Shown: piece by piece, positions 40,470-55,269 of the stretch
Layout: each line of letters opens with the position of its first letter
Position numbering within the stretch: position 1 is the stretch's first letter
Assembly: GCF_050948215.1 (NCBI RefSeq)
Contig: NW_027488581.1
Coordinates: forward strand, 1,426,001-1,490,000
Length of the DNA: 64,000 bases
Direction: 5' to 3'
DNA from: Halictus rubicundus
Taxonomy: Eukaryota > Arthropoda > Insecta > Hymenoptera > Halictidae
Made by a program: the position numbers and the translations under genes
Notes under the pieces: generated by a model
Told to the model about the DNA's origin: nothing
Seen by the model: only the letters and a program-made list of their open reading frames with translations
The model's database searches: none

Positions 40470-43400
40470 ATAGGATATAGGATTGGATAGGATAGTGGAT
40501 AGAATAGGATAGAGGATAGGATAGGATAGAGGATAGGATATGATAGAGGATAGGATAGGATAGAGGATAGGATAGGATAGGATAGAGGATAGGATAGGAT
40601 AGAGGATAGGATAGGATGGAGAATAGGATATAGGATTGGATAGGATAGAGAATAGGATATAGGATTGGATAGGATAGAGGATAGAATATGATAGAGGATA
40701 GGATACGATAGAGGATAGGATAGGATAGAGAATAGGATATAGGATTGTATAGGATAGAGGATAGAATAGGATAGAGAATAGGATAGGATAGAGGATAGGA
40801 TAGGATAGAGGATAGGATACGATAGAGGGTAGGATAGGATAGAGGATAGGATAGGATAGAGAATAGGATAGGATAGAGGATAGGATAGGATAGAGGATAC
40901 GATATAGGATTGGATAGGATAGAGGATAGGATAGGATAGAGGATAGGATAGGGTAGAGGATAGGATAGGATAGAGGATAATATACGGTAGAGGATAGGAT
41001 AGGATAGAGGATAGGATAGGATAGAGGATAGGATAGGATAGAGGATAGGATAGGATAAACGATAGGATAGGATAGAGGATAGGATAGGATAGAGGATAGG
41101 ATAGGATAGAGGATAGGATAGGATAGTGGATAGGATAGGATAGAGGATAGGATAGGATAGAGGATAGGATAGGATAGAGAATAGGATATAGGATTGGATA
41201 TGATAGAGGATAGAATAGGATAGAGGATAAGATAGGATAGAGGATAGGATATGATAGAGGATAGGATAGGATAGAGGATAGGATAGGATAGAGGATAGGA
41301 TAGGATAGGATAGAGGATAGGATAGGATAGAGGATAGGATAGGATAGAGAATAGGATAGGATAGAGGATAGGATAGGATAGAGGATAGGATAGGATTGAG
41401 GGTACGATAGCATAGTGGATAGGATAGGATAGACGGTAGGATAGGATAGAGGATATGATAGGATAGAGGATAGGATAGGATAGAGGATAGGATAGAATAG
41501 TGGATAGGATAGGATGGAGGATAGGATAGAGGATAGGATAGAGGATAGGATAGGATAGAGGATAGGATACGATAGAGGAAATGATAGGATAGAGGATAGG
41601 AAAGGATAAACGGTAGGATAGGATAGAGGATAGGATAGGATAGAGGATAGGATAGGATAGAGGATAGGATAGGGTAGAGGATAGGATAGTATAGTGGATT
41701 GGATAGGATAGAGGATAGGATAGGATAGAGGATAGGGTAGGATAGAGAATAGGATATAGGATTGGCTAGGATAGAGGATAGAATAGGATAGAGGATAGGA
41801 TAGGAAAGAGCATAGGATAGGATAGAGGATAGGATAGCATAGAGAATAGGATAGGATAGAGGATAGGAAAGGATAAACGACAGGATAGGATAGAGGATAG
41901 GATAGGATAGAGGATAGGATATGATTGAGGATAGGATAGGATAGAGGATAGGATAGGATAGAGGATAGGATAGGATAGAGGATAGGATAGGATAGAGGAT
42001 AGGATAGGATAGAGGATAGGATAGGATAGAGGATAGGATAGGATAGAGGATAGGATAGGATAGAGGATAGGATACGATAGAGGATAGGATAGGATAGAGA
42101 ATAGGATATAGGATTGGATATGACAGCGGATAGGATAGGATAGAGGATAGGATAGGATAGAGGATAGGATATGATAGAGGATAGGATAGGATAGAGGATA
42201 GGATACGATAGAGGATAGGATAGGATAGCGGATCGGATATGTTAGATTATAGGATAGGATAGAGGATAGGATAGGATAGTGGATAGGATAGGATAGAGGA
42301 TAGGATAGGATAGAGGATACGATATAGGATTGGATAGGATAGAGGATAGGATACGATAGAGGATAGGATAGGATAGAGAATAGGATATAGGATTGGATAG
42401 GATAGAGGATATGATATGATAGAGGATAGGATAGGATAGAGGATAGGATACGATAGAGGATAGGATAGGATAGCGGATCGGATATGTTAGAGGATAGGAT
42501 AGGATAGAGGATAGGATATGATAGAGGATAGGATAGGATAGAGGATAGGATAGGATAGAGGATACGATAGGATAGAGGATAGGATAGAGGACAGGATACG
42601 ATAGAGGATAGGATAGGATAGAGAATATGATAGGATAGAGGATATTATAGGGTACAGGATAGGATAGGATAGAGGATGGGATAGGATGGAGGATAGGATA
42701 CGATAGAGGATAGGATAGGATGGAGAATAGGATATAGGATTGGATAGGATAGAGGATAGAATAGGATAGAGGATAGGGTAGGATAGAGGATAGGATAGGA
42801 TAGAGGATATGATAGGATAGAGGATAGGATAGGATAGAGATAGGATAGGATAGAGAATAGGATAGGATAGAGGATAGGATAGGTTGAGGATAGGATAGGA
42901 TAGAGGATAGGATAGGATAGCGGATAGGATATGTTAGAGGATAGGATAGGATAGAGGATAGGATAGGATAGAGGATAGGATAGCATATAGGATAGGATAG
43001 GATTGAGGGTACGATAGGATAGAGGATAGGATAGGATAGAGGATAGGATACGATAGAGGATAGGATAGGATAGAGAATAGGATATAAGATTGGATAGGAT
43101 AGCGGATAGGATAGGATAGAGGATAGTATAGGATAGAGGATAGGAAATGATAGAGGATAGGATAGGATAGAGGATAGGATACGATAGAGGATAGGATAGG
43201 ATAGCGGATCGGATATGTTAGAGGATAGGATAGGATAGAGGATAGGATAGGATAGAGGATAGGATAGGATAGAGGTTAGGATAGGATAGAGGATAGTATA
43301 CGATAGAGGATAGGATAGGATAGAGAATAGGATATAGGATTGGATAGGATAGAGGATAGAATAGGATAGAGGATAGGATAGGATAGCGGATAGGATATGT

Positions 43401-44744
43401 TAGAGGATAGGATAGGATAGAGGATAGGATAGGATAGAGGATAGGATAGGATAGAGGATAGGATAGGATAGAGGATAGGATAGGATAGAGGATAGGATAG
43501 GATAGAGAATAGGATAGGATAGAGGATAGGATAGGGTAGAGGATAGGATAGGATTGAGGGTACGATAGGATAGTGGATAGGGTTTGATAGAGGATAGGAT
43601 AGGATAGAGGATATGATAGGATAGAGGATAGGATAGGATAGAGGATAGGATAGGATAGAGAATAGGATATAGGATTGGATAGGATAGAGGATAGAATAGG
43701 ATAGAGGATAAGATAGGATAGAGGATAGGATATGATAGAGGATAGGATAGGATAGAGGATAGGAAAGGATAGAGGATAGGATAGGATAGAGGATAGGATA
43801 GGATAGAGGATAGGATAGGATAGAGAATAGGATAGGATAGAGGATAGGATAGCATAGAGGATAGGATAGGATTGAGGGTACGATAGGATAGAGGATAGAA
43901 TAGGATAGAGGATAGGATAGGATAGGATAGAGGATAGGATAGGATAGAGATAGGATACGATATAGGATTGGATAGGATAGCGGATAGGATAGGATAGAGG
44001 ATAGGATAGGATAGAGGATAGGATAGGATAGCGGATAGGATATGTTAGAGGATAGGATAGGATAGAGGATAGGATAGGATAGAGGATAGGATAGGATAGA
44101 GGATAGGATAGGATAGAGGATAGGATAGGATAGAGGATAGGATAGGATAGAAAATAGGATAGGATAGAGGATAGGATACGATAGAGGATAGGATAGGATA
44201 GAGAATAGGATATGTTAGAGGATAGGATACGATAGAGGATAGGATAGGATAGAGGATAGGATAGGATAGAGGATAGGATAGGATAGAGGATAGGATAGGA
44301 TAGAGGATAGGATAGGATAGAGAATAGGATAGGATAGAGGATAGGATAGGATAGAGGATAGGATAGGATAGAGGATAGGATAGGATAGAGGGTACGATAG
44401 GATAGTGGATAGGGTTTGATAGAGGATAGGATAGGATAGAGGATATGATAGGATAGAGGATAGGATAGGATAGAGGATAGGATAGGATAGAGAATAGGAT
44501 ATAGGATTGGATAGGATAGAGGATAGAATAGGATAGAGGATAAGATAGGATAGAGGATAGGATATGATAGAGGATAGGATAGGATAGAGGATAGGAAAGG
44601 ATAGAGGATAGGATAGGATAGAGGATAGGATAGGATAGAGGATAGGATAGGATAGAGAATAGGATAGGATAGAGGATAGGATAGCATAGAGGATAGGATA
44701 GGATTGAGGGTACGATAGGATAGAGAATAGAATAGGATAGAGGA

Positions 44745-45587
44745 TAGGATAGGATAGAGGATAGGATAGGATAGAGGATAGGATAGGATAGAGAATAGGA
44801 TAGGATAGAGGATAGGATAGGATAGAGGATAGGATACGATAGAGGGTAGGATAGGATACAGGATAGGATAGGATAGAGAATAGAATAGGATAGAGGATAG
44901 GATAGGATAGCGGATAGGATATGTTAGAGGATAGGATAGGATAGAGGATAGGATAGGATAGAGATAGGATAGGATAGAGGATAGGATAGGATAGAGGATA
45001 GCATAGGTTGAGGATAGGATAGGATAGAGGATAGGATAGGATAGCGGATAGGATATGTTAGAGGATAGGATAGGATAGAGGATAGGATAGGATAGAGGAT
45101 AGGATAGGATAGAGGATAGGATAGGTTAGAGGATACGATAGGATAGAGGTTAGGATAGGATAGAGGATAGGTTACGATAGAGGATAGGATAGGATAGAGA
45201 ATAGGATATAGGATTGGATAGGATAGAGGATAGAATAGGATAGAGGATAGGATAGGATAGCGGATAGGATATGTTAGAGGATAGGATAGGATAGAGGATA
45301 GGATAGGATAGCGGATAGGATATGTTAGAGGATAGGATAGGATAGAGGATAGGATAGGATAGAGGATAGGATAGGATAGAGGATAGGATAGGATAGAGGA
45401 TAGGATAGGATAGAGGATAGGATAGGATAGAGAATTGGATAGGATAGAGGATATTATAGGGTAGAGGATAGGATAGGATTGAGGGTACGATAGGATAGTG
45501 GATAGGGTTTGATAGAGGATAGGATAGGATAGAGGATATGATAGGATAGAGGATAGGATAGGATAGAGGATAGCATAGGATAGAGAA
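44745..45587 (+). repeat. 843-bp higher-order repeat, copy 1
   Basis: GAGGGTAGG near 44842, TGTTAG at 44922 and GCATAGGTTGAGG at 45001 recur 843 bp downstream (45685, 45765, 45844). GGGTTTGATAG at 45505 recurs at 46348. Confidence 0.85.
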
Positions 45588-46430
45588 TAGGATAGGATAG
45601 AGGATAGGATAGGATAGAGGATAGGATAGGATAGAGAATAGGATAGGATAGAGGATAGGATAGGATAGAGGATAGGATACGATAGAGGGTAGGATAGGAT
45701 ACAGGATAGGATAGGATAGAGAATAGAATAGGATAGAGGATAGGATAGGATAGCGGATAGGATATGTTAGAGGATAGGATAGGATAGAGGATAGGATAGG
45801 ATAGAGATAGGATAGGATAGAGGATAGGATAGGATAGAGGATAGCATAGGTTGAGGATAGGATAGGATAGAGGATAGGATAGGATAGCGGATAGGATATG
45901 TTAGAGGATAGGATAGGATAGAGGATAGGATAGGATAGAGGATAGGATAGGATAGAGGATAGGATAGGTTAGAGGATACGATAGGATAGAGGTTAGGATA
46001 GGATAGAGGATAGGTTACGATAGAGGATAGGATAGGATAGAGAATAGGATATAGGATTGGATAGGATAGAGGATAGAATAGGATAGAGGATAGGATAGGA
46101 TAGCGGATAGGATATGTTAGAGGATAGGATAGGATAGAGGATAGGATAGGATAGCGGATAGGATATGTTAGAGGATAGGATAGGATAGAGGATAGGATAG
46201 GATAGAGGATAGGATAGGATAGAGGATAGGATAGGATAGAGGATAGGATAGGATAGAGGATAGGATAGGATAGAGAATAGGATAGGATAGAGGATAGGAT
46301 AGGGTAGAGGATAGGATAGGATTGAGGGTACGATAGGATAGTGGATAGGGTTTGATAGAGGATAGGATAGGATAGAGGATATGATAGGATAGAGGATAGG
46401 ATAGGATAGAGGATAGCATAGGATAGAGAA
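45588..46430 (+). repeat. 843-bp higher-order repeat, copy 2
   Basis: Tandem copy of 44745-45587. A third partial copy continues to about 46510 and breaks at GGATTAGGATACG. Confidence 0.85.
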
Positions 46431-47169
46431 TAGGATAGGATAGAGGATAGGATAGGATAGAGGATAGGATACGATAGAGGGTAGGATAGGATACAGGATA
46501 GGATAGGATTAGGATACGATAGAGGATAGGATAGGATAGCGGATCGGATATGTTAGAGGATAGGATAGGATAGAGGATAGGATAGGATAGAGGATAGGAT
46601 AGGATAGAGGTTAGGATAGGATAGAGGATAGGATACGAAAGAGGATAGGATAGGATAGAGAATAGGATATAGGATTGGATAGGATAGAGGATAGAGTAGG
46701 ATAGAGGATAGGATAGGATAGCGGATAGGATATGTTAGAGGATAGGATAGGATAGAGGATAGGATAGGATAGAGGATAGGATAGGATAGAGGATAGGATA
46801 GGATAGAGAATAGGATAGGATAGCGAACACGATAGAGGATTGGATAGGATAGAGGATAGGATAGGATAGAGTATAGGATAGGATAGAGGATAGGATAGGA
46901 TAGAGGATAGGATAGGATAGAGAATAGGATAGGATAGAGGATAGGATAGGATAGAGGATAGGATAGGATTGAGGGTACGATAGGATAGTGGATAGGATAG
47001 GATAGAGGATAGGATAGGATAGAGAATAGGATAGGATAGAGGATAGGATAGGGTAGAGGATAGGATAGGATTGAGGGTACGATAGGATAGTGGATAGGGT
47101 TTGATAGAGGATAGGATAGGATAGAGGATATGATAGGATAGAGGATAGGATAGGATAGAGGATAGCATA

Positions 47170-47660
47170 GGATAGAGAATAGGATAGGATAGAGGATAGG
47201 ATAGGATAGAGGATAGGATACGATAGAGGGTAGGATAGGATACAGGATAGGATAGGATAGAGAATAGGATAGGATAGAGGATAGGATAGGATGGAGGATT
47301 GGGTAGGATAGACGATAGCATACGATAGAGGATAGCATAGGGTGGAGAATAGGATAGGATGGAGGATTGGGTAGGATAGAGGATAGGATACGGTAGAGGA
47401 TAGGATAGGATAGCGAACACGATAGAGGATTGGATAGGATAGAGGATAGGATAGGATAGAGTATAGGATAGGATAGAGGATAGGATAGGATAGAGGATAG
47501 GATAGGATAGAGAATAGGATAGGATAGAGGATAGGATAGGATAGAGGATAGGATAGGATTGAGGGTACGATAGGATAGTGGATAGGATAGGATAGAGGAT
47601 AGGATAGGATAGAGAATAGGATAGGATAGAGAATAGGATAGGATAGAAGATAGGATAGGA
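47170..47660 (+). repeat. Dispersed segment G, copy 1
   Basis: The run GGATTGGGTAGG, GACGATAGCATACG, GGGTGGAGAATAGG, GGATACGGTAGAGG and GCGAACACG (47413) is repeated at 63100-63570 with an offset of 15926 bp. A shorter stretch with GCGAACACG also occurs at 46823 (590 bp upstream) and at 49744 (inside the 2331-bp repeat). Confidence 0.78.
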
Positions 47661-49726
47661 TTGAGGGTACGATAGGATAGAGAATAGGATATAGGATTGG
47701 ATAGGATAGCGGATAGGATAGGATAGAGGATAGGATAGGATAGAGGATGGGATATGATAGAGGATAGGATAGGATAGAGGATAGGATAGGATAGAGGATA
47801 GGATACGATAGAGGATAGGATAGGATAGAGGATAGGATAGGATAGAGAATAGGATAGGATAGAGGATAGGATATGATAGAGGATAGGATAGGATAGAGGA
47901 TAGGATACGATAGAGGATAGGATAGGATAGCGGATCGGATATGTTAGAAGATAGGATAGGACAGAGGATAGGATAGGATAGAGGATAGGATAGGATAGAG
48001 GATAGGATAGGATACAGGATAGGATACGATAGAGGATAGGATAGGATAGAGAATAGGATATAGGATTGGATAGGATAGCGGATAGGATAGGATAGAGGAT
48101 AGGATAGGATAGAGGATAGGATATGATAGAGGATAGGATATAGGATTGGATAGGATAGAGGATAGAATAGGATAGAGGATAGGATAGGATAGAGTATAGG
48201 ATATAGGATTGGATAGGATAGAGGATAGAATAGGATAGAGGATAGGATAGGATAGCGGATAGGATATGTTAGAGGATAGGATACGATAGAGGATAGGATA
48301 GGATAGAGATAGGATAGCATAGAGGATAGGATAGGATAGAGGATAGGATAGGTTGAGGATAGGATAGGATAGAGGATAGGATAGGATAGCGGATAGGATA
48401 TGTTAGAGTACAGTATAGGATAGAGGATAGGATAGGATAGAGGATAGGATAGGATAGAGGATAGGATAGGATAGAGGATAGGATAGGATAGAGAATAGGA
48501 TAGGATAGAGGATAGGATAGTATAGAGGATAGGATAGGATTGAGGGTACGATAGGATAGTGGATAGGGTAGGATAGAGGATAGGATAGGATAGAGGATAT
48601 GATAGGATAGAGGATAGGTTAGGATAGAGGATAGGATAGGATAGAGAATAGGATATAGGATTGGATAGGATAGAGGATAGAATAGGATGGAGGATAAGAT
48701 AGGATAGAGGATAGGATATGATAGAGGATAGGATAGGATAGAGGATAGGATAGGATAGAGGATAGGATAGGATAGAGGATAGGATAGGGTAGAGGATAGG
48801 ATAGGATAGAGAATAGGATAGGATAGAGGATAGGATAGCATAGAGGATAGGATACGATAGAGGATAGGATAGGATAGCGGATCGGATATGTTAGAGGATA
48901 GGATAGGATAGAGGATAGGATAGGATAGAGGATAGGATAGGATAGAGGTTAGGATAGGATAGAGGATAGGATACGATAGAGGATAGGATAGGATAGAGAA
49001 TAGGATATAGGATTGGATAGGATAGAGGATAGAGTAGGATAGAGGATAGGATAGGATAGCGGATAGGATATGTTAGAGGATAGGATAGGATAGAGGATAG
49101 GATAGGATAGAGATAGGATAGGATAGAGGATAGGATAGGATAGAGGATAGGATAGGTTGAGGATAGGATAGGATAGAGGATAGGATAGGATAGCGGATAG
49201 GTTAGGATAGAGGATAGGATAGGATAGAGAATAGGATATAGGATTGGATAGGATAGAGGATAGAATAGGATGGAGGATAAGATAGGATAGAGGATAGGAT
49301 ATGATAGAGGATAGGATAGGATAGAGGATAGGATAGGATAGAGGATAGGATAGGATAGAGGATAGGATAGGGTAGAGGATAGGATAGGATAGAGAATAGG
49401 ATAGGATAGAGGATAGGATAGCATAGAGGATAGGATACGATAGAGGATAGGATAGGATAGCGGATCGGATATGTTAGAGGATAGGATAGGATAGAGGATA
49501 GGATAGGATAGAGGATAGGATAGGATAGAGGTTAGGATAGGATAGAGGATAGGATACGAAAGAGGATAGGATAGGATAGAGAATAGGATATAGGATTGGA
49601 TAGGATAGAGGATAGAGTAGGATAGAGGATAGGATAGGATAGCGGATAGGATATGTTAGAGGATAGGATAGGATAGAGGATAGGATAGGATAGAGGATAG
49701 GATAGGATAGAGGATAGGATAGGATA
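47396..49726 (+). repeat. 2331-bp higher-order repeat, copy 1
   Basis: GCGAACACG at 47413 recurs at 49744. The minus-strand translations of 48269-48841 and 50600-51172 (190 codons, one residue apart) and of 48891-49424 and 51222-51755 (177 codons, identical) lie exactly 2331 bp apart. Single-base differences include GTTAGAGTACAG near 48405 against GTTAGAGGACAG in copy 2. Confidence 0.88.
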
Positions 49727-52057
49727 GAGAATAGGATAGGATAGCGAACACGATAGAGGATTGGATAGGATAGAGGATAGGATAGGATAGAGTATAGGAT
49801 AGGATAGAGGATAGGATAGGATAGAGGATAGGATAGGATAGAGAATAGGATAGGATAGAGGATAGGATAGGATAGAGGATAGGATAGGATTGAGGGTACG
49901 ATAGGATAGTGGATAGGATAGGATAGAGGATAGGATAGGATAGAGAATAGGATAGGATAGAGAATAGGATAGGATAGAAGATAGGATAGGATTGAGGGTA
50001 CGATAGGATAGAGAATAGGATATAGGATTGGATAGGATAGCGGATAGGATAGGATAGAGGATAGGATAGGATAGAGGATGGGATATGATAGAGGATAGGA
50101 TAGGATAGAGGATAGGATAGGATAGAGGATAGGATACGATAGAGGATAGGATAGGATAGAGGATAGGATAGGATAGAGAATAGGATAGGATAGAGGATAG
50201 GATATGATAGAGGATAGGATAGGATAGAGGATAGGATACGATAGAGGATAGGATAGGATAGCGGATCGGATATGTTAGAAGATAGGATAGGACAGAGGAT
50301 AGGATAGGATAGAGGATAGGATAGGATAGAGGATAGGATAGGATACAGGATAGGATACGATAGAGGATAGGATAGGATAGAGAATAGGATATAGGATTGG
50401 ATAGGATAGCGGATAGGATAGGATAGAGGATAGGATAGGATAGAGGATAGGATATGATAGAGGATAGGATATAGGATTGGATAGGATAGAGGATAGAATA
50501 GGATAGAGGATAGGATAGGATAGAGTATAGGATATAGGATTGGATAGGATAGAGGATAGAATAGGATAGAGGATAGGATAGGATAGCGGATAGGATATGT
50601 TAGAGGATAGGATACGATAGAGGATAGGATAGGATAGAGATAGGATAGCATAGAGGATAGGATAGGATAGAGGATAGGATAGGTTGAGGATAGGATAGGA
50701 TAGAGGATAGGATAGGATAGCGGATAGGATATGTTAGAGGACAGTATAGGATAGAGGATAGGATAGGATAGAGGATAGGATAGGATAGAGGATAGGATAG
50801 GATAGAGGATAGGATAGGATAGAGAATAGGATAGGATAGAGGATAGGATAGTATAGAGGATAGGATAGGATTGAGGGTACGATAGGATAGTGGATAGGGT
50901 AGGATAGAGGATAGGATAGGATAGAGGATATGATAGGATAGAGGATAGGTTAGGATAGAGGATAGGATAGGATAGAGAATAGGATATAGGATTGGATAGG
51001 ATAGAGGATAGAATAGGATGGAGGATAAGATAGGATAGAGGATAGGATATGATAGAGGATAGGATAGGATAGAGGATAGGATAGGATAGAGGATAGGATA
51101 GGATAGAGGATAGGATAGGGTAGAGGATAGGATAGGATAGAGAATAGGATAGGATAGAGGATAGGATAGCATAGAGGATAGGATACGATAGAGGATAGGA
51201 TAGGATAGCGGATCGGATATGTTAGAGGATAGGATAGGATAGAGGATAGGATAGGATAGAGGATAGGATAGGATAGAGGTTAGGATAGGATAGAGGATAG
51301 GATACGATAGAGGATAGGATAGGATAGAGAATAGGATATAGGATTGGATAGGATAGAGGATAGAGTAGGATAGAGGATAGGATAGGATAGCGGATAGGAT
51401 ATGTTAGAGGATAGGATAGGATAGAGGATAGGATAGGATAGAGATAGGATAGGATAGAGGATAGGATAGGATAGAGGATAGGATAGGTTGAGGATAGGAT
51501 AGGATAGAGGATAGGATAGGATAGCGGATAGGTTAGGATAGAGGATAGGATAGGATAGAGAATAGGATATAGGATTGGATAGGATAGAGGATAGAATAGG
51601 ATGGAGGATAAGATAGGATAGAGGATAGGATATGATAGAGGATAGGATAGGATAGAGGATAGGATAGGATAGAGGATAGGATAGGATAGAGGATAGGATA
51701 GGGTAGAGGATAGGATAGGATAGAGAATAGGATAGGATAGAGGATAGGATAGCATAGAGGATAGGATACGATAGAGGATAGGATAGGATAGCGGATCGGA
51801 TATGTTAGAGGATAGGATAGGATAGAGGATAGGATAGGATAGAGGATAGGATAGGATAGAGGTTAGGATAGGATAGAGGATAGGATACGAAAGAGGATAG
51901 GATAGGATAGAGAATAGGATATAGGATTGGATAGGATAGAGGATAGAGTAGGATAGAGGATAGGATAGGATAGCGGATAGGATATGTTAGAGGATAGGAT
52001 AGGATAGAGGATAGGATAGGATAGAGGATAGGATAGGATAGAGGATAGGATAGGATA
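49727..52057 (+). repeat. 2331-bp higher-order repeat, copy 2
   Basis: Direct head-to-tail copy of 47396-49726. The expected third GCGAACACG at about 52075 is absent, so the duplication has two copies. Part of this unit (about 51170-51990) is repeated once more at 53333-54150. Confidence 0.88.
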
Positions 52058-53332
52058 GAGAATAGGATAGGATAGAGGATAGGATAGGATAGAGGATAGG
52101 ATAGGATAGAGGATAGGATAGGATAGAGGATAGGATAGGATAGAGAATAGGATAGGATAGAGGATAGGATAGGATAGAGGATAGGATAGGATTGAGGGTA
52201 CGATAGGATAGTGGATAGGGTTTGATAGAGGATAGGATAGGATAGAGGATATGATAGGATAGAGGATAGGATAGGATAGAGGATAGGATAGGATAGAGAA
52301 GAGGATATAGGATTGGATAGGATAGAGGATAGAATAGGATAGAGGATAAGATAGGATAGAGGATAAGATAGGATAGAGGATAGGATATGATAGAGGATAG
52401 GATAGGATAGAGGATAGGAAAGGATAGAGGATAGGATAGGATAGAGGATAGGATAGGATAGAGGATAGGATAGGATAGAGAATAGGATAGGATAGAGGAT
52501 AGGATAGCATAGAGGACAGGATAGGATTGAGGGTACGATAGGATAGAGGATAGAATAGGATAGAGGATAGGATAGAGGATAGGATAGGATAGAGGATAGG
52601 ATAGGATAGAGAATAGGATAGGATAGAGGATAGGATAGGATAGAGGATAGGATACGATAGAGGGTAGGATAGGATACAGGATAGGATACGATAGAGGATA
52701 GGATAGGATAGCGGATCGGATATGTTAGAGGATAGGATAGGATAGAGGATAGGATAGGATAGAGGATAGGATAGGATAGAGTATAGGATAGGATAGAGGA
52801 TAGGATAGGATAGTGGATAGGATAGGATAGAGGATAGGATAGGATAGAGGATAGGATAGGATAGAGATAGGATAGGATAGAGGATAGGATAGGATAGAGG
52901 ATAGGATAGGTTGAGGATAGGATAGGATAGAGGATAGGATAGGATAGAGGATAGGATAGGATAGAGGATAGGATAGGATAGAGGATAGGATAGGATAGAG
53001 AATAGGATAGGATAGAGGATAGGATAGCATATAGGATAGGATAGGATTGAGGGTACGATAGGATAGAGGATAGGATAGGTTGAGGATAGGATAGGATAGA
53101 GGATAGGATAGGATAGAGGATAGGATAGGATAGAGGATAGGATAGGATAGAGGATAGGATAGGATAGAGAATAGGATAGGATAGAGGATAGGATAGCATA
53201 TAGGATAGGATAGGATTGAGGGTACGATAGGATAGAGGATAGAATAGGATAGAGGATAGGATAGGATAGAGGATAGGATAGGATAGAGGATAGGATAGGA
53301 TAGAGGATAGGATATGATAGAGGATAGGATAC

Positions 53333-54150
53333 GATAGAGGATAGGATACGATAGAGGATAGGATAGGATAGCGGATCGGATATGTTAGAGGATAGGATAG
53401 GATAGAGGATAGGATAGGATAGATGATAGGATAGGATAGAGGTTAGGATAGGATAGAGGATAGGATACGATAGAGGATAGGATAGGATAGAGAATAGGAT
53501 ATAGGATTGGATAGGATAGAGGATAGAGTAGGATAGAGGATAGGATAGGATAGCGGATAGGATATGTTAGATTATAGGATAGGATAGAGGATAGGATAGG
53601 ATAGAGATAGGATAGGATAGAGGATAGGATAGGATAGAGGATAGGATAGGTTGAGGATAGGATAGGATAGAGGATAGGATAGGATAGCGGATAGGTTAGG
53701 ATAGAGGATAGGATAGGATAGAGAATAGGATATAGGATTGGATAGGATAGAGGATAGAATAGGATGGAGGATAAGATAGGATAGAGGATAGGATATGATA
53801 GAGGATAGGATAGGATAGAGGATAGGATAGGATAGAGGATAGGATAGGATAGAGGATAGGATAGGGTAGAGGATAGGATAGGATAGAGAATAGGATAGGA
53901 TAGAGGATAGGATAGCATAGAGGATAGGATACGATAGAGGATAGGATAGGATAGCGGATCGGATATGTTAGAGGATAGGATAGGATAGAGGATAGGATAG
54001 GATAGAGGATAGGATAGGATAGAGGTTAGGATAGGATAGAGGATAGGATACGAAAGAGGATAGGATAGGATAGAGAATAGGATATAGGATTGGATAGGAT
54101 AGAGGATAGAGTAGGATAGAGGATAGGATAGGATAGCGGATAGGATATGT
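53333..54150 (+). repeat. Third copy of the right part of the 2331-bp repeat
   Basis: The segment matches 51170-51990 with an offset of 2163, and 48840-49660 through that copy. The 177-codon minus-strand translation at 53385-53918 differs from that at 51222-51755 by one residue. A unit with GTTAGATTATAGG near 53565 is private to this copy. Confidence 0.83.
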
Positions 54151-55269
54151 TAGAGGATAGGATAGAGGATAGGATAGGATAGAGGATAGGATAGGATAGA
54201 GGATAGGATAGGATAGAGAATAGGATAGGATAGAGGATAGGATAGGATAGAGGATAGGATAGGATAGAGGATAGGATAGGATAGAGGATAGGATAGGATA
54301 GAGAATAGGATAGGATAGAGGATAAGATAGGATAGAGGATAGGATATGATAGAGGATAGGATAGGATAGGATAGAGGATAGGATAGGATAGAGGATAGGA
54401 TAGGATAGAGGATAGGATAAGATAGAGAATAGGATAGGATAGAGGATAGGATAGGATAGAAGATAGGATAGGATTGAGGGTACGATAGGATAGTGGATAG
54501 GATAGGATAGAGGATAGGATAGGATAGAGGATATGATAGGATAGAGGATAGGATAGGATAGAGGATAGGATAGAATAGTGGATAGGATAGGATAGAGGAT
54601 AGGATAGAGGATAGGATAGAGGATAGGATAGAGGATAGGATAGGATAGAGGATAGGATACGATAGAGGATAGGATAGGATAGAGGATAGGAAAGGATAAA
54701 CGATAGGATAGGATAGAGGATAGGATAGGATAGAGGATAGGATAGGATAGAGGATAGGATAGGATAGAGGATAGGATAGGATAGAGAATAGGATAGGATA
54801 GAGGATAGGATAGGATAGAGGATAGGATAGGATAGAGGATAGGATAGGATAGAGGATAGGATAGGATAGAGGATAGGATACGATAGAGGATAGGATAGGA
54901 TAGAGAATAGGGTATAGGATAGGATAGGATAGCGGATAGGATAGGATAGAGGATAGGATAGGATAGAGGATAGGATATGATAGAGGATAGGATAGGATAG
55001 AGGATAGGATACGATAGAGGATAGGATAGGATAGCGGATCGGATATGTTAGAAGATAGGATAGGACAGAGGATAGGATAGGATAGAGGATAGGATAGGAT
55101 AGAGGATAGGATAGGATAGAGGATAGGATACGATAGAGGATAGGATAGGATATAGGATTGGATAGGATAGCGGATAGGATAGGATAGAGGATAGGATAGG
55201 ATAGAGGATAGGATATGATAGAGGATAGGATAGGATAGAGGATAGGATACGATAGAGGATAGGATAGGA

